NCBI RefSeq assembly: GCF_008801475.1
Contig: NZ_VZPP01000012.1
Location: 124,001-188,000, forward strand
DNA: 64,000 bases
Direction: 5' to 3'
Source of the DNA: Pseudomonas moorei
Lineage (GTDB): Bacteria; Pseudomonadota; Gammaproteobacteria; Pseudomonadales; Pseudomonadaceae
Shown piece by piece: positions 17,950 to 26,676 of the stretch (position 1 is the stretch's first letter; the number at the start of each line of letters is the position of its first letter). The position numbers and the translations under genes are program-made. The notes below the pieces were generated by a model, which ran no database searches, was not told the origin of the DNA, and was given only the letters and a program-made list of their open reading frames with translations.

Positions 17950-20228
17950 CCCCCGAGCAGATGCGCGACGCCTCTTTGCTGGAACTGTTCAGCCTCGAAG
18001 CCGAGGCCCAGACCCAAGTGCTGAGTGCCGGTCTGCTGGCATTGGAGCGCAATCCGACCCAGGCCGACCAGCTTGAGGCGTGCATGCGCGCGGCGCACTC
18101 GCTCAAAGGTGCGGCGCGGATCGTCGGGGTCGATGCGGGGGTCAGCGTTGCCCATGTGATGGAGGACTGCCTGGTCAGCGCCCAGGAAGGCCGCCTGCTG
18201 CTGCGTCCCGAACACATCGATGCATTGCTGCAAGGCACCGATTTGTTGATGCGCATCGCGACGCCGAGCAATGCTCCGGTGCCAGCGGATATCGAGGCCT
18301 ATGTCGCCTTGATGGGGCGCTTGCTTGATCCGGCTGCTGCCGTGCCAGTCACGGCAACGGCTGCATCCCTGATGGCAGAGCTTCAACTTGAAGAGCCAGC
18401 GTCCCTTGCCGAAGAACCTGCTCCTGCCGTCGAGCCGATTGCGCAAGCGCCGAAAAAGTCCAGGCGCACCACCGAGAATGGCGAGCGCGTGCTGCGAGTC
18501 ACCGCCGAGCGCCTGAACAGCCTGCTCGACCTGTCGAGCAAATCCCTGGTGGAAACCCTGCGCCTCAAACCGCACCTGGCCACCATGCAGCGTCTCAAGC
18601 GCATCCAGAACAACAGCCTGCGAGCACTGGAAAACCTCAACGTCCATCTCAAGGAGCACGCCCTGAGCCTCGAAGCCCGGGAAGCCCTCGAAGATGCGCG
18701 TCGACTGTTGGCCGAGTCCCAGCAATTGCTGGTGGAAAAAAACGCCGAGCTGGATGAGTTCGCCTGGCAGGCCAGCCAGCGCGCGCAGGTGTTGTACGAC
18801 ACCGCGCTGGCCTGTCGCATGCGGCCCTTCGCTGATGTCTTGAACGGTCAGGTGCGAATGGTCCGCGACCTCGGGCGCAGTCTCGGTAAACAAGTGCGTC
18901 TGGAAATCGAGGGCGAGAAGACCCAGGTTGACCGCGACGTGCTGGAAAAACTCGAAGCGCCACTGACGCACCTGCTGCGCAATGCGGTCGATCACGGTAT
19001 CGAAACCCCTGAACAACGGCTGTTGGCGGGCAAACCGGCCGAGGGCGTGATTCGCTTGCGTGCCTCCCATCAGGCGGGCTTGCTGGTGCTGGAACTGAGC
19101 GATGACGGCAATGGCGTCGACCTTGAGAATGTCCGCCGCAGCATCATCGAACGCCAATTGTCCCCAGCTGAAACCGCTGCCCAGCTCAGCGAAGAGGAGC
19201 TGCTGACTTTCCTGTTCCTGCCAGGTTTCAGCCTGCGCGACACCGTCACTGAAGTCTCCGGACGCGGTGTCGGTCTGGATGCGGTGCAGCACATGGTCCG
19301 CCAGTTGCGGGGCGCGGTGGTGCTGGAGCAGACGGCGGGCGAGGGCAGTCGCTTTCATCTGGAAGTGCCACTGACCCTGTCGGTGGTGCGCAGTCTGGTG
19401 GTGGACGTCGGCGGAGAGGCCTATGCCTTTCCGCTGGCCCACATCGAGCGCATGTGCGATCTGGATTCGGCCGACATCGTGCAGCTCGAGGGTCGTCAGC
19501 ATTTCTGGCATGAAGGCCGGCACGTTGGCCTGGTGGCGGCCAGTCAGCTGTTGCAGCGCCCGGTGAATCAAGGCCACCAGCAGACTCTGAAAGTCGTGGT
19601 GATCCGCGAGCGCGATACGATCTACGGGGTGGCGGTCGAGCGCTTTATCGGTGAGCGGACCCTGGTCGTGTTGCCGCTGGATGAGCGTCTGGGCAAGATC
19701 CAGGACATTTCTGCCGGGGCCTTGCTCGACGACGGTTCGGTGGTGCTGATCGTCGACGTCGAGGACATGCTGCGTTCGGTGGACAAACTGCTCAATACCG
19801 GGCGCCTGGAGCGCATTGCCCGACACGGCAACCAGGCCGCCGAGGCGGCCCGCAAGCGGATTCTGGTGGTCGATGACTCCCTGACCGTGCGTGAGTTGCA
19901 ACGCAAGCTGTTGCTCAATCGGGGCTATGACGTGGCCGTGGCGGTCGACGGCATGGATGGCTGGAATGCGCTGCGCTCGGAGGATTTCGATCTGTTGATT
20001 ACCGACATTGATATGCCGCGCATGGACGGCATTGAACTGGTGTCGCTGTTGCGTCGGGACAATCGCCTGCAATCGCTGCCGGTGATGGTGGTGTCTTACA
20101 AGGATCGTGAAGAGGATCGTCGTCGTGGACTGGACGCTGGAGCCGACTATTATCTAGCCAAAGCCAGTTTTCATGACGACGCCCTGCTCGATGCAGTGGT
20201 TGAGCTCATAGGAGGAGCGCGGGCATGA
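17946..20228 (+). CDS. wspE: WspE, CheA-type hybrid histidine kinase with receiver
   Basis: 760 residues. Histidine phosphotransfer domain at 1-110 with the phospho-acceptor H51 (AAHSLKGAARIVG); a CheA dimerisation/ATPase core from about 170 to 500 with N-box LLRNAVDHGIETPEQR and G-boxes ELSDDGNGVD and GRGVGLDAV; a CheW-like regulatory domain (about 505-635); and a C-terminal receiver (638-760) with probable phospho-acceptor D687 (LLITDIDMPRMDG). It phosphorylates WspR (activation) and WspF (adaptation). Translationally coupled to wspD and wspF. Confidence 0.95.
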   Translation: MTPEQMRDASLLELFSLEAEAQTQVLSAGLLALERNPTQADQLEACMRAAHSLKGAARIVGVDAGVSVAHVMEDCLVSAQEGRLLLRPEHIDALLQGTDLLMRIATPSNAPVPADIEAYVALMGRLLDPAAAVPVTATAASLMAELQLEEPASLAEEPAPAVEPIAQAPKKSRRTTENGERVLRVTAERLNSLLDLSSKSLVETLRLKPHLATMQRLKRIQNNSLRALENLNVHLKEHALSLEAREALEDARRLLAESQQLLVEKNAELDEFAWQASQRAQVLYDTALACRMRPFADVLNGQVRMVRDLGRSLGKQVRLEIEGEKTQVDRDVLEKLEAPLTHLLRNAVDHGIETPEQRLLAGKPAEGVIRLRASHQAGLLVLELSDDGNGVDLENVRRSIIERQLSPAETAAQLSEEELLTFLFLPGFSLRDTVTEVSGRGVGLDAVQHMVRQLRGAVVLEQTAGEGSRFHLEVPLTLSVVRSLVVDVGGEAYAFPLAHIERMCDLDSADIVQLEGRQHFWHEGRHVGLVAASQLLQRPVNQGHQQTLKVVVIRERDTIYGVAVERFIGERTLVVLPLDERLGKIQDISAGALLDDGSVVLIVDVEDMLRSVDKLLNTGRLERIARHGNQAAEAARKRILVVDDSLTVRELQRKLLLNRGYDVAVAVDGMDGWNALRSEDFDLLITDIDMPRMDGIELVSLLRRDNRLQSLPVMVVSYKDREEDRRRGLDAGADYYLAKASFHDDALLDAVVELIGGARA

Positions 20229-21235
20229 AAATCGCCATCGTCAACGACATGCCCATGGCCGTGGAGGCGCTGCGCCGGGCGCTGGCCTTCGAGCCGGCGC
20301 ACCAGGTGATCTGGGTCGCCACCAACGGCAGGGAGGCCGTGCAAAAGGCTGCTGAACAGACGCCGGATCTGATTCTGATGGATCTGATCATGCCGGTGAT
20401 GGACGGGGTGGAGGCCACGCGGCGGATCATGGCCGAAACCCCGTGCGCCATTGTCATCGTCACCGTGGATCGCCAGCAAAACGTGCACCGGGTGTTCGAA
20501 GCCATGGGCCATGGTGCCCTGGATGTGGTCGACACCCCGTCCCTCGGTGCGGGTAATGCCCAGGAAGCGGCGGCGCCCCTGCTGCGCAAGATCATGAACA
20601 TCGGCTGGCTGATCGGCGACAAGGGGCATCGGGAGCGGCCGGCACCGAGTCCGTTGCGCGGTTCGGCCTCGGCCAAGCGCCTGATCGCCATCGGTTCCTC
20701 GGCAGGTGGGCCGGCGGCGCTGGAGGTCTTGCTCAAGGGCCTGCCGAAGGATTTCTCCGCCGCCATCGTGCTGGTGCAACACGTTGACCAGGTGTTCGCC
20801 GCCGGCATGGCCGAATGGCTCGGCAGCGCCAGCGGTCTCAACGTGCGCCTGGCTCAGGAAGGCGAAACGCCGCAAAGCGGCACGGTTTTGCTGGCCGGCA
20901 CCAATCACCATATTCGTTTGTTGAAAAACGGCACGCTGGCCTACACCGCCGAGCCGGTCAACGAAATCTATCGGCCTTCCATCGATGTGTTTTTCGAGAG
21001 CGTCGCCAATCACTGGAACGGCGATGCAGTGGGCGTTTTGCTCACCGGCATGGGGCGTGATGGTGCACAAGGGCTTAAACTCATGCGCCAGCAAGGCTAC
21101 CTGACCATCGCGCAGGACCAACAAAGCAGTGCGGTGTATGGCATGCCGAAGGCGGCCGCGGCCATCGATGCCGCCATGGAAATTCGCCCGCTGGAAAAAA
21201 TAGCGCCACGATTGCTCGAGATTTTCCCTAAATGA
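20225..21235 (+). CDS. wspF: WspF, CheB-type methylesterase
   Basis: 336 residues. N-terminal receiver with phospho-acceptor D53 (LILMDLIMPVMDG), linker, then the CheB esterase domain (about 150-330) with catalytic S159 (IGSSAGGP), H186 (LVQHVDQ) and the Asp in LTGMGRDGAQG. It demethylates WspA and is the negative regulator of the pathway: loss-of-function mutations in wspF are the classic cause of wrinkly-spreader or small-colony variants. All catalytic residues are intact here, so the pathway should be regulated normally. 48 bases separate it from wspR. Confidence 0.95.
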   Translation: MKIAIVNDMPMAVEALRRALAFEPAHQVIWVATNGREAVQKAAEQTPDLILMDLIMPVMDGVEATRRIMAETPCAIVIVTVDRQQNVHRVFEAMGHGALDVVDTPSLGAGNAQEAAAPLLRKIMNIGWLIGDKGHRERPAPSPLRGSASAKRLIAIGSSAGGPAALEVLLKGLPKDFSAAIVLVQHVDQVFAAGMAEWLGSASGLNVRLAQEGETPQSGTVLLAGTNHHIRLLKNGTLAYTAEPVNEIYRPSIDVFFESVANHWNGDAVGVLLTGMGRDGAQGLKLMRQQGYLTIAQDQQSSAVYGMPKAAAAIDAAMEIRPLEKIAPRLLEIFPK

Positions 21236-21283
21236 CGACTTTTCCCGGCAATCCTGGCCCAGGCAGTATTCAGGTGAACGCAC

Positions 21284-22285
21284 ATGACTGATTTACAGCT
21301 CGACGACTTCAAGACTGACGAAAACGCCGCCATGGTGTTGTTGGTGGACGATCAGGCAATGATCGGCGAGGCGGTGCGCCGCGGGTTATCGAACGAAGAA
21401 AACATCGACTTCCATTTCTGCGCCGACCCGTACCAGGCTGTTGCCCATGCGGTTCGCATCAAGCCGACGGTGATCCTTCAAGACCTGGTCATGCCCGGTC
21501 TGGACGGCCTGAGCCTGGTGCGCGAGTACCGCAATCACCCGGCGACCAAGGACATCCCGATCATTGTCCTGTCGACCAAGGAAGACCCGCTGATCAAGAG
21601 CGCGGCGTTCGCGGCCGGGGCCAACGATTACCTGGTCAAGCTGCCGGACAACATCGAACTGGTCGCGCGCATCCGCTATCACTCGCGCTCCTACATGACC
21701 CTGTTGCAGCGGGACGCGGCGTATCGCGCCTTGCGGGTGAGCCAGCAGCAGTTGCTCGACACCAATCTGGTGCTGCAGCGCCTGATGAACTCCGACGGCC
21801 TGACCGGGCTGTCGAACCGTCGGCATTTCGATGAATACATGGAGCTTGAGTGGCGTCGTTCCCTGCGCGAGCAGAGCCAGTTGTCGCTGCTGATGATCGA
21901 TGTGGATTACTTCAAGACCTACAACGACACCTTCGGCCATCTCGAAGGCGACGAGGCCCTGCGCAGGGTCGCCGCGGCGATCCGCGATGCCAGCGCCCGG
22001 CCTTCGGACTTGCCGGCCCGTTACGGCGGTGAAGAGTTCGCCCTGGTCCTGCCCAACACCTCTCAGGGCGGAGCCCGACTGGTGGCGGAAAAACTGCGCA
22101 TGACCATCGAAGCCCTGAAGATCCCGCACATTTCCCCGACCGAAGGCTCCAGCCTGACCGTCAGCATCGGCCTGTCGACCGTCACCCCGGCAGCAGGCAG
22201 CCATTGCCGCGAATTGATCTCGGCGGCGGACAAGGGGCTGTATCTGGCGAAGAAGAATGGGCGTAATCAGGTGGGGATCGGGTGA
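21284..22285 (+). CDS. wspR: WspR, receiver-GGDEF diguanylate cyclase
   Basis: 333 residues, matching the length I recall for WspR in P. fluorescens. Receiver domain with D67 (ILQDLVMPGLDG), a helical linker (about 130-165), and a GGDEF domain with the active motif GGEEF at 248-252. An allosteric I-site RPSD (239-242) stands five residues before it, so product inhibition by c-di-GMP is expected. Phosphorylation by WspE makes it oligomerise and synthesise c-di-GMP, promoting cellulose or exopolysaccharide and biofilm. AGGTGA lies 8 bases before the ATG. Last gene of the operon; a degenerate REP pair follows. Confidence 0.95.
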   Translation: MTDLQLDDFKTDENAAMVLLVDDQAMIGEAVRRGLSNEENIDFHFCADPYQAVAHAVRIKPTVILQDLVMPGLDGLSLVREYRNHPATKDIPIIVLSTKEDPLIKSAAFAAGANDYLVKLPDNIELVARIRYHSRSYMTLLQRDAAYRALRVSQQQLLDTNLVLQRLMNSDGLTGLSNRRHFDEYMELEWRRSLREQSQLSLLMIDVDYFKTYNDTFGHLEGDEALRRVAAAIRDASARPSDLPARYGGEEFALVLPNTSQGGARLVAEKLRMTIEALKIPHISPTEGSSLTVSIGLSTVTPAAGSHCRELISAADKGLYLAKKNGRNQVGIG

Positions 22286-22315
22286 GCCGCCTGTTCTGCT
22301 CATCAACGCATTTCT

Positions 22316-22415
22316 TGTGGGAGCGAGCTTGCTCGCGAAAGCGGCGGCTCAGTCAACATCGATGTTGAAGGTTATACCGCCATCGTCGGAACGCCGCCCG
22401 GAGCGAGCTCGCACA
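22316..22415. repeat. REP pair, second arm decayed
   Basis: First arm GTGGGAGCGAGCTTGCTCGC is intact. The middle contains the symmetric core TCAACATCGATGTTGA. The second arm (about 22381-22415) has diverged. Confidence 0.7.
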
Positions 22416-22543
22416 GGTTTGGTGTTTTAACCGATCAACATTTCCCCTAAACCCTGCCTTTTCAGCCAAGCGGACTGCCGTTTCCGGCCGTTTGCCGTTA
22501 TACTCGCCGGCTTTCAAAAGTTCGCCAACGAGTGCTGCCCGCC

Positions 22544-23639
22544 ATGGAAATCAACCCGATCCTTAACACCATCAAGGACCTGTCCGAGCGCTCCGAAACC
22601 ATTCGGGGGTATCTTTGACTACGATCAAAAGCATGAGCGTCTGACCGAGGTCAATCGCGAGCTTGAAGATCCGAATGTCTGGAACAAACCTGAGTACGCC
22701 CAGGAACTGGGCCGCGAGCGCTCTGCGCTGGCCCAGATCGTCGAAACCCTGGACGAGCTGAACGCCGGTCTGGCCGATTGCCGCGACCTGCTGGACATGG
22801 CTGTCGAAGAAAACGACGAAGGCGCGGTGGGCGATGTGGTCGCCGAGCTGGCCCGTCTCGAGGAAAACCTCGCCAAGCTTGAATTCCGCCGCATGTTCAG
22901 CCACGAAATGGACCCGAACAATGCCTACCTGGACATCCAGGCCGGCTCCGGCGGCACCGAAGCCCAGGACTGGGCCAACATCCTGTTGCGCATGTACCTG
23001 CGCTGGGCCGACAAACGCGGTTTCGACGCCACCATCATGGAGTTGTCCGCCGGCGAAGTCGCCGGGATCAAGGGCGCTACCGTGCACATCAAGGGCGAAT
23101 ACGCCTTTGGCTGGCTGCGTACCGAGATCGGCGTACACCGTCTGGTGCGCAAGAGCCCGTTCGACTCCGGCAACCGTCGCCACACCTCGTTCTCTGCGGT
23201 GTTCGTTTCCCCCGAGATCGATGACAAGGTGGAAATCGAGATCAACCCGGCAGACCTGCGGATCGATACCTATCGTTCCTCCGGTGCCGGTGGTCAGCAC
23301 GTAAACACCACCGACTCGGCCGTACGTATCACCCACGTACCGACCAACACCGTGGTCAGCTGCCAGAACGAACGTTCCCAGCACGCCAACAAGGACACCG
23401 CCATGAAAATGCTGCGGGCCAAGTTGTACGAGCAGGAAATGCAGAAACGCAACGCGGCCTCCCAGGCCCTGGAAGACACCAAGTCCGATATCGGCTGGGG
23501 TCACCAGATTCGTTCGTACGTGCTGGATGCCTCGCGGATCAAGGATCTGCGCACCAACATCGAACGCAGCGACTGCGACAAGGTGCTCGATGGCGACATC
23601 GACGAATACCTGGAAGCCAGCCTGAAATCCGGCCTGTAA
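22544..23639 (+). CDS. prfB: Peptide chain release factor 2 (programmed +1 frameshift)
   Basis: Cytoplasmic release factor for UGA/UAA codons. Translation starts at ATG 22544, reads 24 codons to CTT, meets an in-frame TGA (22616-22618), and continues in the +1 frame from GAC (22617), giving 364 residues. SPF codon-recognition motif (KSPFDSGNRR) and the GGQ peptidyl-hydrolysis motif (249-251, SSGAGGQHVN) are present. The frameshift autoregulates the gene: when RF2 is scarce the ribosome slips and completes the protein. Simple ORF callers start at an internal codon (22797) and lose the N-terminus. lysS follows after 78 bases, as in many gamma-proteobacteria. Confidence 0.96.
22604..22619 (+). 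promoter_or_regulatory. RF2 programmed frameshift signal
   Basis: CGGGGGTATCTTTGAC: an internal Shine-Dalgarno-like GGGGG three bases before the slippery CTT codon, followed by the stop TGA and a C, the poor termination context. Slippage of the CTT tRNA to TTT puts the ribosome in the +1 frame. It matches the enterobacterial prfB site closely. Confidence 0.95.
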
Positions 23640-23650
23640 CCCTTTTTTAG

Positions 23651-23688
23651 GAGCCGGCGTGCCGGCGCTCCCCGACCGCAGGTCGGGG
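23651..23688. repeat. Two hairpins between prfB and lysS
   Basis: GAGCCGGC/GCCGGCGCTC (23651-23670, one bulge) and CCCCGACC/GGTCGGGG with loop GCA (23670-23688) stand side by side. No T-run follows, so they look like message-stabilising or processing structures rather than a terminator. Confidence 0.6.
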
Positions 23689-23717
23689 ACAACGAACCTG
23701 ATGGAAAATTTAAAGAC

Positions 23718-25220
23718 ATGAGCGACCTAGAACTCGACCCGCAAGCCCTGCAACAGGAAGAAAACTCCCTGATCGCCCTGCGCAAGGAAAAGCTTGCTGC
23801 CGAGCGCGCCAAGGGCAATGCCTTCCCGAACGACTTCCGCCGCGAAAACTACTGCGATGCCTTGCAGAAGCAGTACGCGGACAAGACCAAGGAAGAGCTG
23901 GCAGAGGCTGCGATTCCGGTCAAGGTTGCCGGTCGTATCATGCTCAACCGTGGCTCGTTCATGGTGATCCAGGACATGACCGGGCGTATCCAGGTCTACG
24001 TCAACCGCAAGACCCTGTCCGAAGAAACCCTGGCCTCGGTGAAAACCTGGGACATGGGCGACATCATTGCCGCCGAAGGTACCCTGGCCCGCTCCGGCAA
24101 AGGCGACCTGTACGTCGAAATGACCAGCGTGCGCCTGCTGACCAAATCCCTGCGCCCGCTGCCGGACAAGCACCACGGCCTGACCGACACCGAGCAACGC
24201 TACCGTCAGCGTTATGTTGACCTGATCGTCAACGAGGACGTGCGCCAGACTTTCCGCGTGCGTTCGCAAGTCATCGCCCACATCCGCAGCTTCCTGATGA
24301 AGCGTGACTTCCTGGAAGTGGAAACGCCGATGCTGCAAACCATTCCGGGCGGCGCGGCAGCCAAACCGTTCGAAACCCACCACAACGCGCTGGACATGGA
24401 AATGTTCCTGCGTATCGCGCCTGAGCTGTACCTCAAGCGTCTGGTGGTCGGTGGTTTTGAAAAAGTGTTCGAGATCAACCGCAACTTCCGTAACGAAGGC
24501 GTTTCGACTCGTCACAACCCTGAATTCACCATGTTGGAGTTCTACCAGGCCTACGCCGACTACGAAGACAACATGGACCTGACCGAAGAACTGTTCCGTG
24601 AACTGGCGCAGCTGGTTCTGGGCAGCACCGACGTGCCGTACGGCGACAAGGTGTTCCACTTCGGCGAGCCGTTCGTGCGTCTGTCGGTGTTCGACTCGAT
24701 CCTCAAGTACAACCCTGAGCTGACCGCTGACGATCTGAACGACATCGACAAGGCCCGCGACATCGCCAAGAAGGCCGGCGCCAAGGTGCTGGGCTTCGAA
24801 GGCCTGGGCAAGCTGCAGGTGATGATTTTCGAAGAGCTGGTCGAGCACAAGCTGGAACAGCCGCACTTCATCACCCAGTACCCGTTCGAAGTGTCGCCGC
24901 TGGCTCGTCGTAACGACGAGAACCCGAACGTCACCGATCGTTTCGAGCTGTTCATTGGCGGCCGTGAAATCGCCAACGCCTACTCCGAGTTGAACGACGC
25001 GGAAGACCAGGCCGAACGCTTCATGGCGCAGGTGGCCGACAAGGACGCCGGCGACGACGAAGCCATGCACTACGACGCCGACTTCGTTCGCGCGCTGGAA
25101 TACGGCATGCCGCCAACGGCGGGTGAAGGTATCGGCATCGACCGTCTGGTGATGTTGCTGACCAACTCACCGTCGATCCGCGACGTGATCCTGTTCCCGC
25201 ACATGCGGCCGCAAGCGTAA
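23718..25220 (+). CDS. lysS: Lysyl-tRNA synthetase, class II
   Basis: Charges tRNA-Lys. 500 residues: N-terminal OB-fold anticodon-binding domain (about 60-170; VAGRIMLNRGSFMVIQDMTG), then the class II catalytic core with motif 2 FEINRNFRNEGVSTRHNPEFT near 250 and motif 3 GEGIGIDRLVMLLTNSPSIRD near 470. Length is typical. It follows prfB and is closed by a strong terminator at 25232-25259. Confidence 0.96.
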   Translation: MSDLELDPQALQQEENSLIALRKEKLAAERAKGNAFPNDFRRENYCDALQKQYADKTKEELAEAAIPVKVAGRIMLNRGSFMVIQDMTGRIQVYVNRKTLSEETLASVKTWDMGDIIAAEGTLARSGKGDLYVEMTSVRLLTKSLRPLPDKHHGLTDTEQRYRQRYVDLIVNEDVRQTFRVRSQVIAHIRSFLMKRDFLEVETPMLQTIPGGAAAKPFETHHNALDMEMFLRIAPELYLKRLVVGGFEKVFEINRNFRNEGVSTRHNPEFTMLEFYQAYADYEDNMDLTEELFRELAQLVLGSTDVPYGDKVFHFGEPFVRLSVFDSILKYNPELTADDLNDIDKARDIAKKAGAKVLGFEGLGKLQVMIFEELVEHKLEQPHFITQYPFEVSPLARRNDENPNVTDRFELFIGGREIANAYSELNDAEDQAERFMAQVADKDAGDDEAMHYDADFVRALEYGMPPTAGEGIGIDRLVMLLTNSPSIRDVILFPHMRPQA

Positions 25221-25231
25221 GTGTTTTAATT

Positions 25232-25259
25232 AAAAAGCCGCCTTTTCAGGCGGTTTTTT
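25232..25259 (+). terminator. Intrinsic terminator of prfB-lysS
   Basis: AAAAAGCCGCC, loop TTTTCA, GGCGG followed by six T. It begins 11 bases after the lysS stop codon. Confidence 0.85.
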
Positions 25260-25320
25260 ATTGCCTGTCTGGTACAAACGTATCAAATGGTTACTTTTGA
25301 AGTGAGAGAGGAATCCTGTC

Positions 25321-26037
25321 GTGAACGGTGCAATGGCTCAAGAAGGTGCAGCGGGTGTCGCCACTGCGGTCGCTGAAAGTGTTCAGTACCAGGGCCGCAA
25401 GGCCAGCCGACAGGGCAGCGAACAGCGTCGACAGGAGATTCTCGATGCTGCAATGCGCATTGTCGTGCGCGATGGCGTGCGGGCCGTGCGCCACCGCGCA
25501 GTGGCTGCCGAGGCCAATGTGCCGTTGTCGGCGACCACCTACTACTTCAAGGATATCGATGATCTGCTCACCGATACCTTCGCTCAATACGTTGAACGCA
25601 GCGCAGCCTACATGGCCAAGTTGTGGGTGAATAACGAAGGCCTGCTGCGCGAAATGGTCGACAGTGGCGATGGCAGCCCGGAGGCCCGTTCGAAGCTGGC
25701 GGACGATATCGCACGGCTGATGGCGGACTATGTGCACCGGCAACTGCTCACCCGTCGCGAACATCTGATGGCCGAACAGGCATTCCGCCAGGAAGCGCTG
25801 TTGAACCCGCGCCTGGCCGAGTTGGTGCGCTCGCACCAGCAGATTCTCCTGCAGGGCTCCTGCCAGCTGTTTCAGGTATTGGGTTCCCGCGAGCCGCAAC
25901 AGGATGCCAAAGTGTTGACGGCTATCATCGGACGGATGGAATATCAGGGCCTGCTCAACGACGCCGAACCGGTGGCCGAAGAGGAAATGCTCGGCATCCT
26001 GACGCGCTACATGCATTTGGTATTGGCGTCGGTGTAA
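25321..26037 (+). CDS. TetR-family transcriptional regulator
   Basis: 238-residue repressor-type regulator. An extended N-terminus (residues 1-35) precedes the helix-turn-helix (about 38-82: RRQEILDAAMRIVVRDGVRAVRHRAVAAEA, then VPLSATTYYFKDIDDLL). The ligand-binding helical domain follows. GTG 25321 is preferred because GAGG lies 9 bases upstream; the ATG at 25333 is too far from it. It occupies the usual pseudomonad place after lysS and before a lipoprotein gene. Target genes unknown; the three genes downstream are candidates. Confidence 0.87.
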   Translation: MNGAMAQEGAAGVATAVAESVQYQGRKASRQGSEQRRQEILDAAMRIVVRDGVRAVRHRAVAAEANVPLSATTYYFKDIDDLLTDTFAQYVERSAAYMAKLWVNNEGLLREMVDSGDGSPEARSKLADDIARLMADYVHRQLLTRREHLMAEQAFRQEALLNPRLAELVRSHQQILLQGSCQLFQVLGSREPQQDAKVLTAIIGRMEYQGLLNDAEPVAEEEMLGILTRYMHLVLASV

Positions 26038-26090
26038 TAACTGTAGGAGCGAGCTTGCTGGGTGCGGAGTCCGTTCATAGGGAGTGTTGA

Positions 26091-26645
26091 ATGAAAGCCT
26101 GGCAAGTCGCAGTGATCGCCCTGTCGTTCCTGCTGCTCAGTGGCTGCCTGGTGACCTTCAAGGAGCCGCTGCCCACGAGCGAACCCGCGCCCAAAGGGTT
26201 GCTCGGCAAATGGACCAGCACCAACGCCTGGGGTGAGCCACTGAATCTGGAGCTGACGCGCATCGGTGATAACCAGTACCAGGCGATCAGCTACTTTCGC
26301 GCCAAACCCAAGGAGCGCGAAGCCTATCCTTTCACGGTGTCACGACATGGCAGTCGCTGGTATCTGTCGGCGAAAGTGCCAGCGCAGTTCGGCGGGCACT
26401 TCACCATCGCCGGCTTCGAATTGACCGACAAACATGAACTGGTGGTCTACAACCTCGACCTCGAGCAAATCAATCAGGCATTGCAGCAGAAGGCCCTGAG
26501 CGGCGATGGCTTTCAAACGGCTGAAGGCGACGGCGTGTTGATCAACAGCAAGATGGACCAGGTGTCCGCCTACCTCGATGACCCGGCCAATTCCGATGTG
26601 TTCGTCGAGGTGGTGCGTTATCAGCGCCAGGCCAAGGCCAAATAA
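26091..26645 (+). CDS. Putative outer-membrane lipoprotein, unknown function
   Basis: 184 residues with a lipoprotein signal peptide: hydrophobic residues 4-16 and lipobox LLSGC, modified C19. The residue after Cys is Leu rather than Asp, so outer-membrane sorting is expected. The mature part is beta-rich, with no family I can name (GKWTSTNAWGEPLNLEL near 43). GGAG lies 8 bases before the ATG. The next gene starts 31 bases later on the same strand, so they may be cotranscribed. Confidence 0.8.
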   Translation: MKAWQVAVIALSFLLLSGCLVTFKEPLPTSEPAPKGLLGKWTSTNAWGEPLNLELTRIGDNQYQAISYFRAKPKEREAYPFTVSRHGSRWYLSAKVPAQFGGHFTIAGFELTDKHELVVYNLDLEQINQALQQKALSGDGFQTAEGDGVLINSKMDQVSAYLDDPANSDVFVEVVRYQRQAKAK

Positions 26646-26676
26646 ACCCACATAACGCTTTCAACAGGAGTTTCGG

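Noticed and set aside
17793..20072. 759-codon open frame on the minus strand opposite wspE
   Set aside because: It mirrors the wspE coding frame. High-GC genes often leave long open antisense frames, and its translation is rich in His/Gln/Arg with no known domain.
22616..22618. Premature stop making prfB a pseudogene
   Set aside because: The context matches the programmed frameshift site, and the downstream frame is complete with GGQ and SPF motifs.
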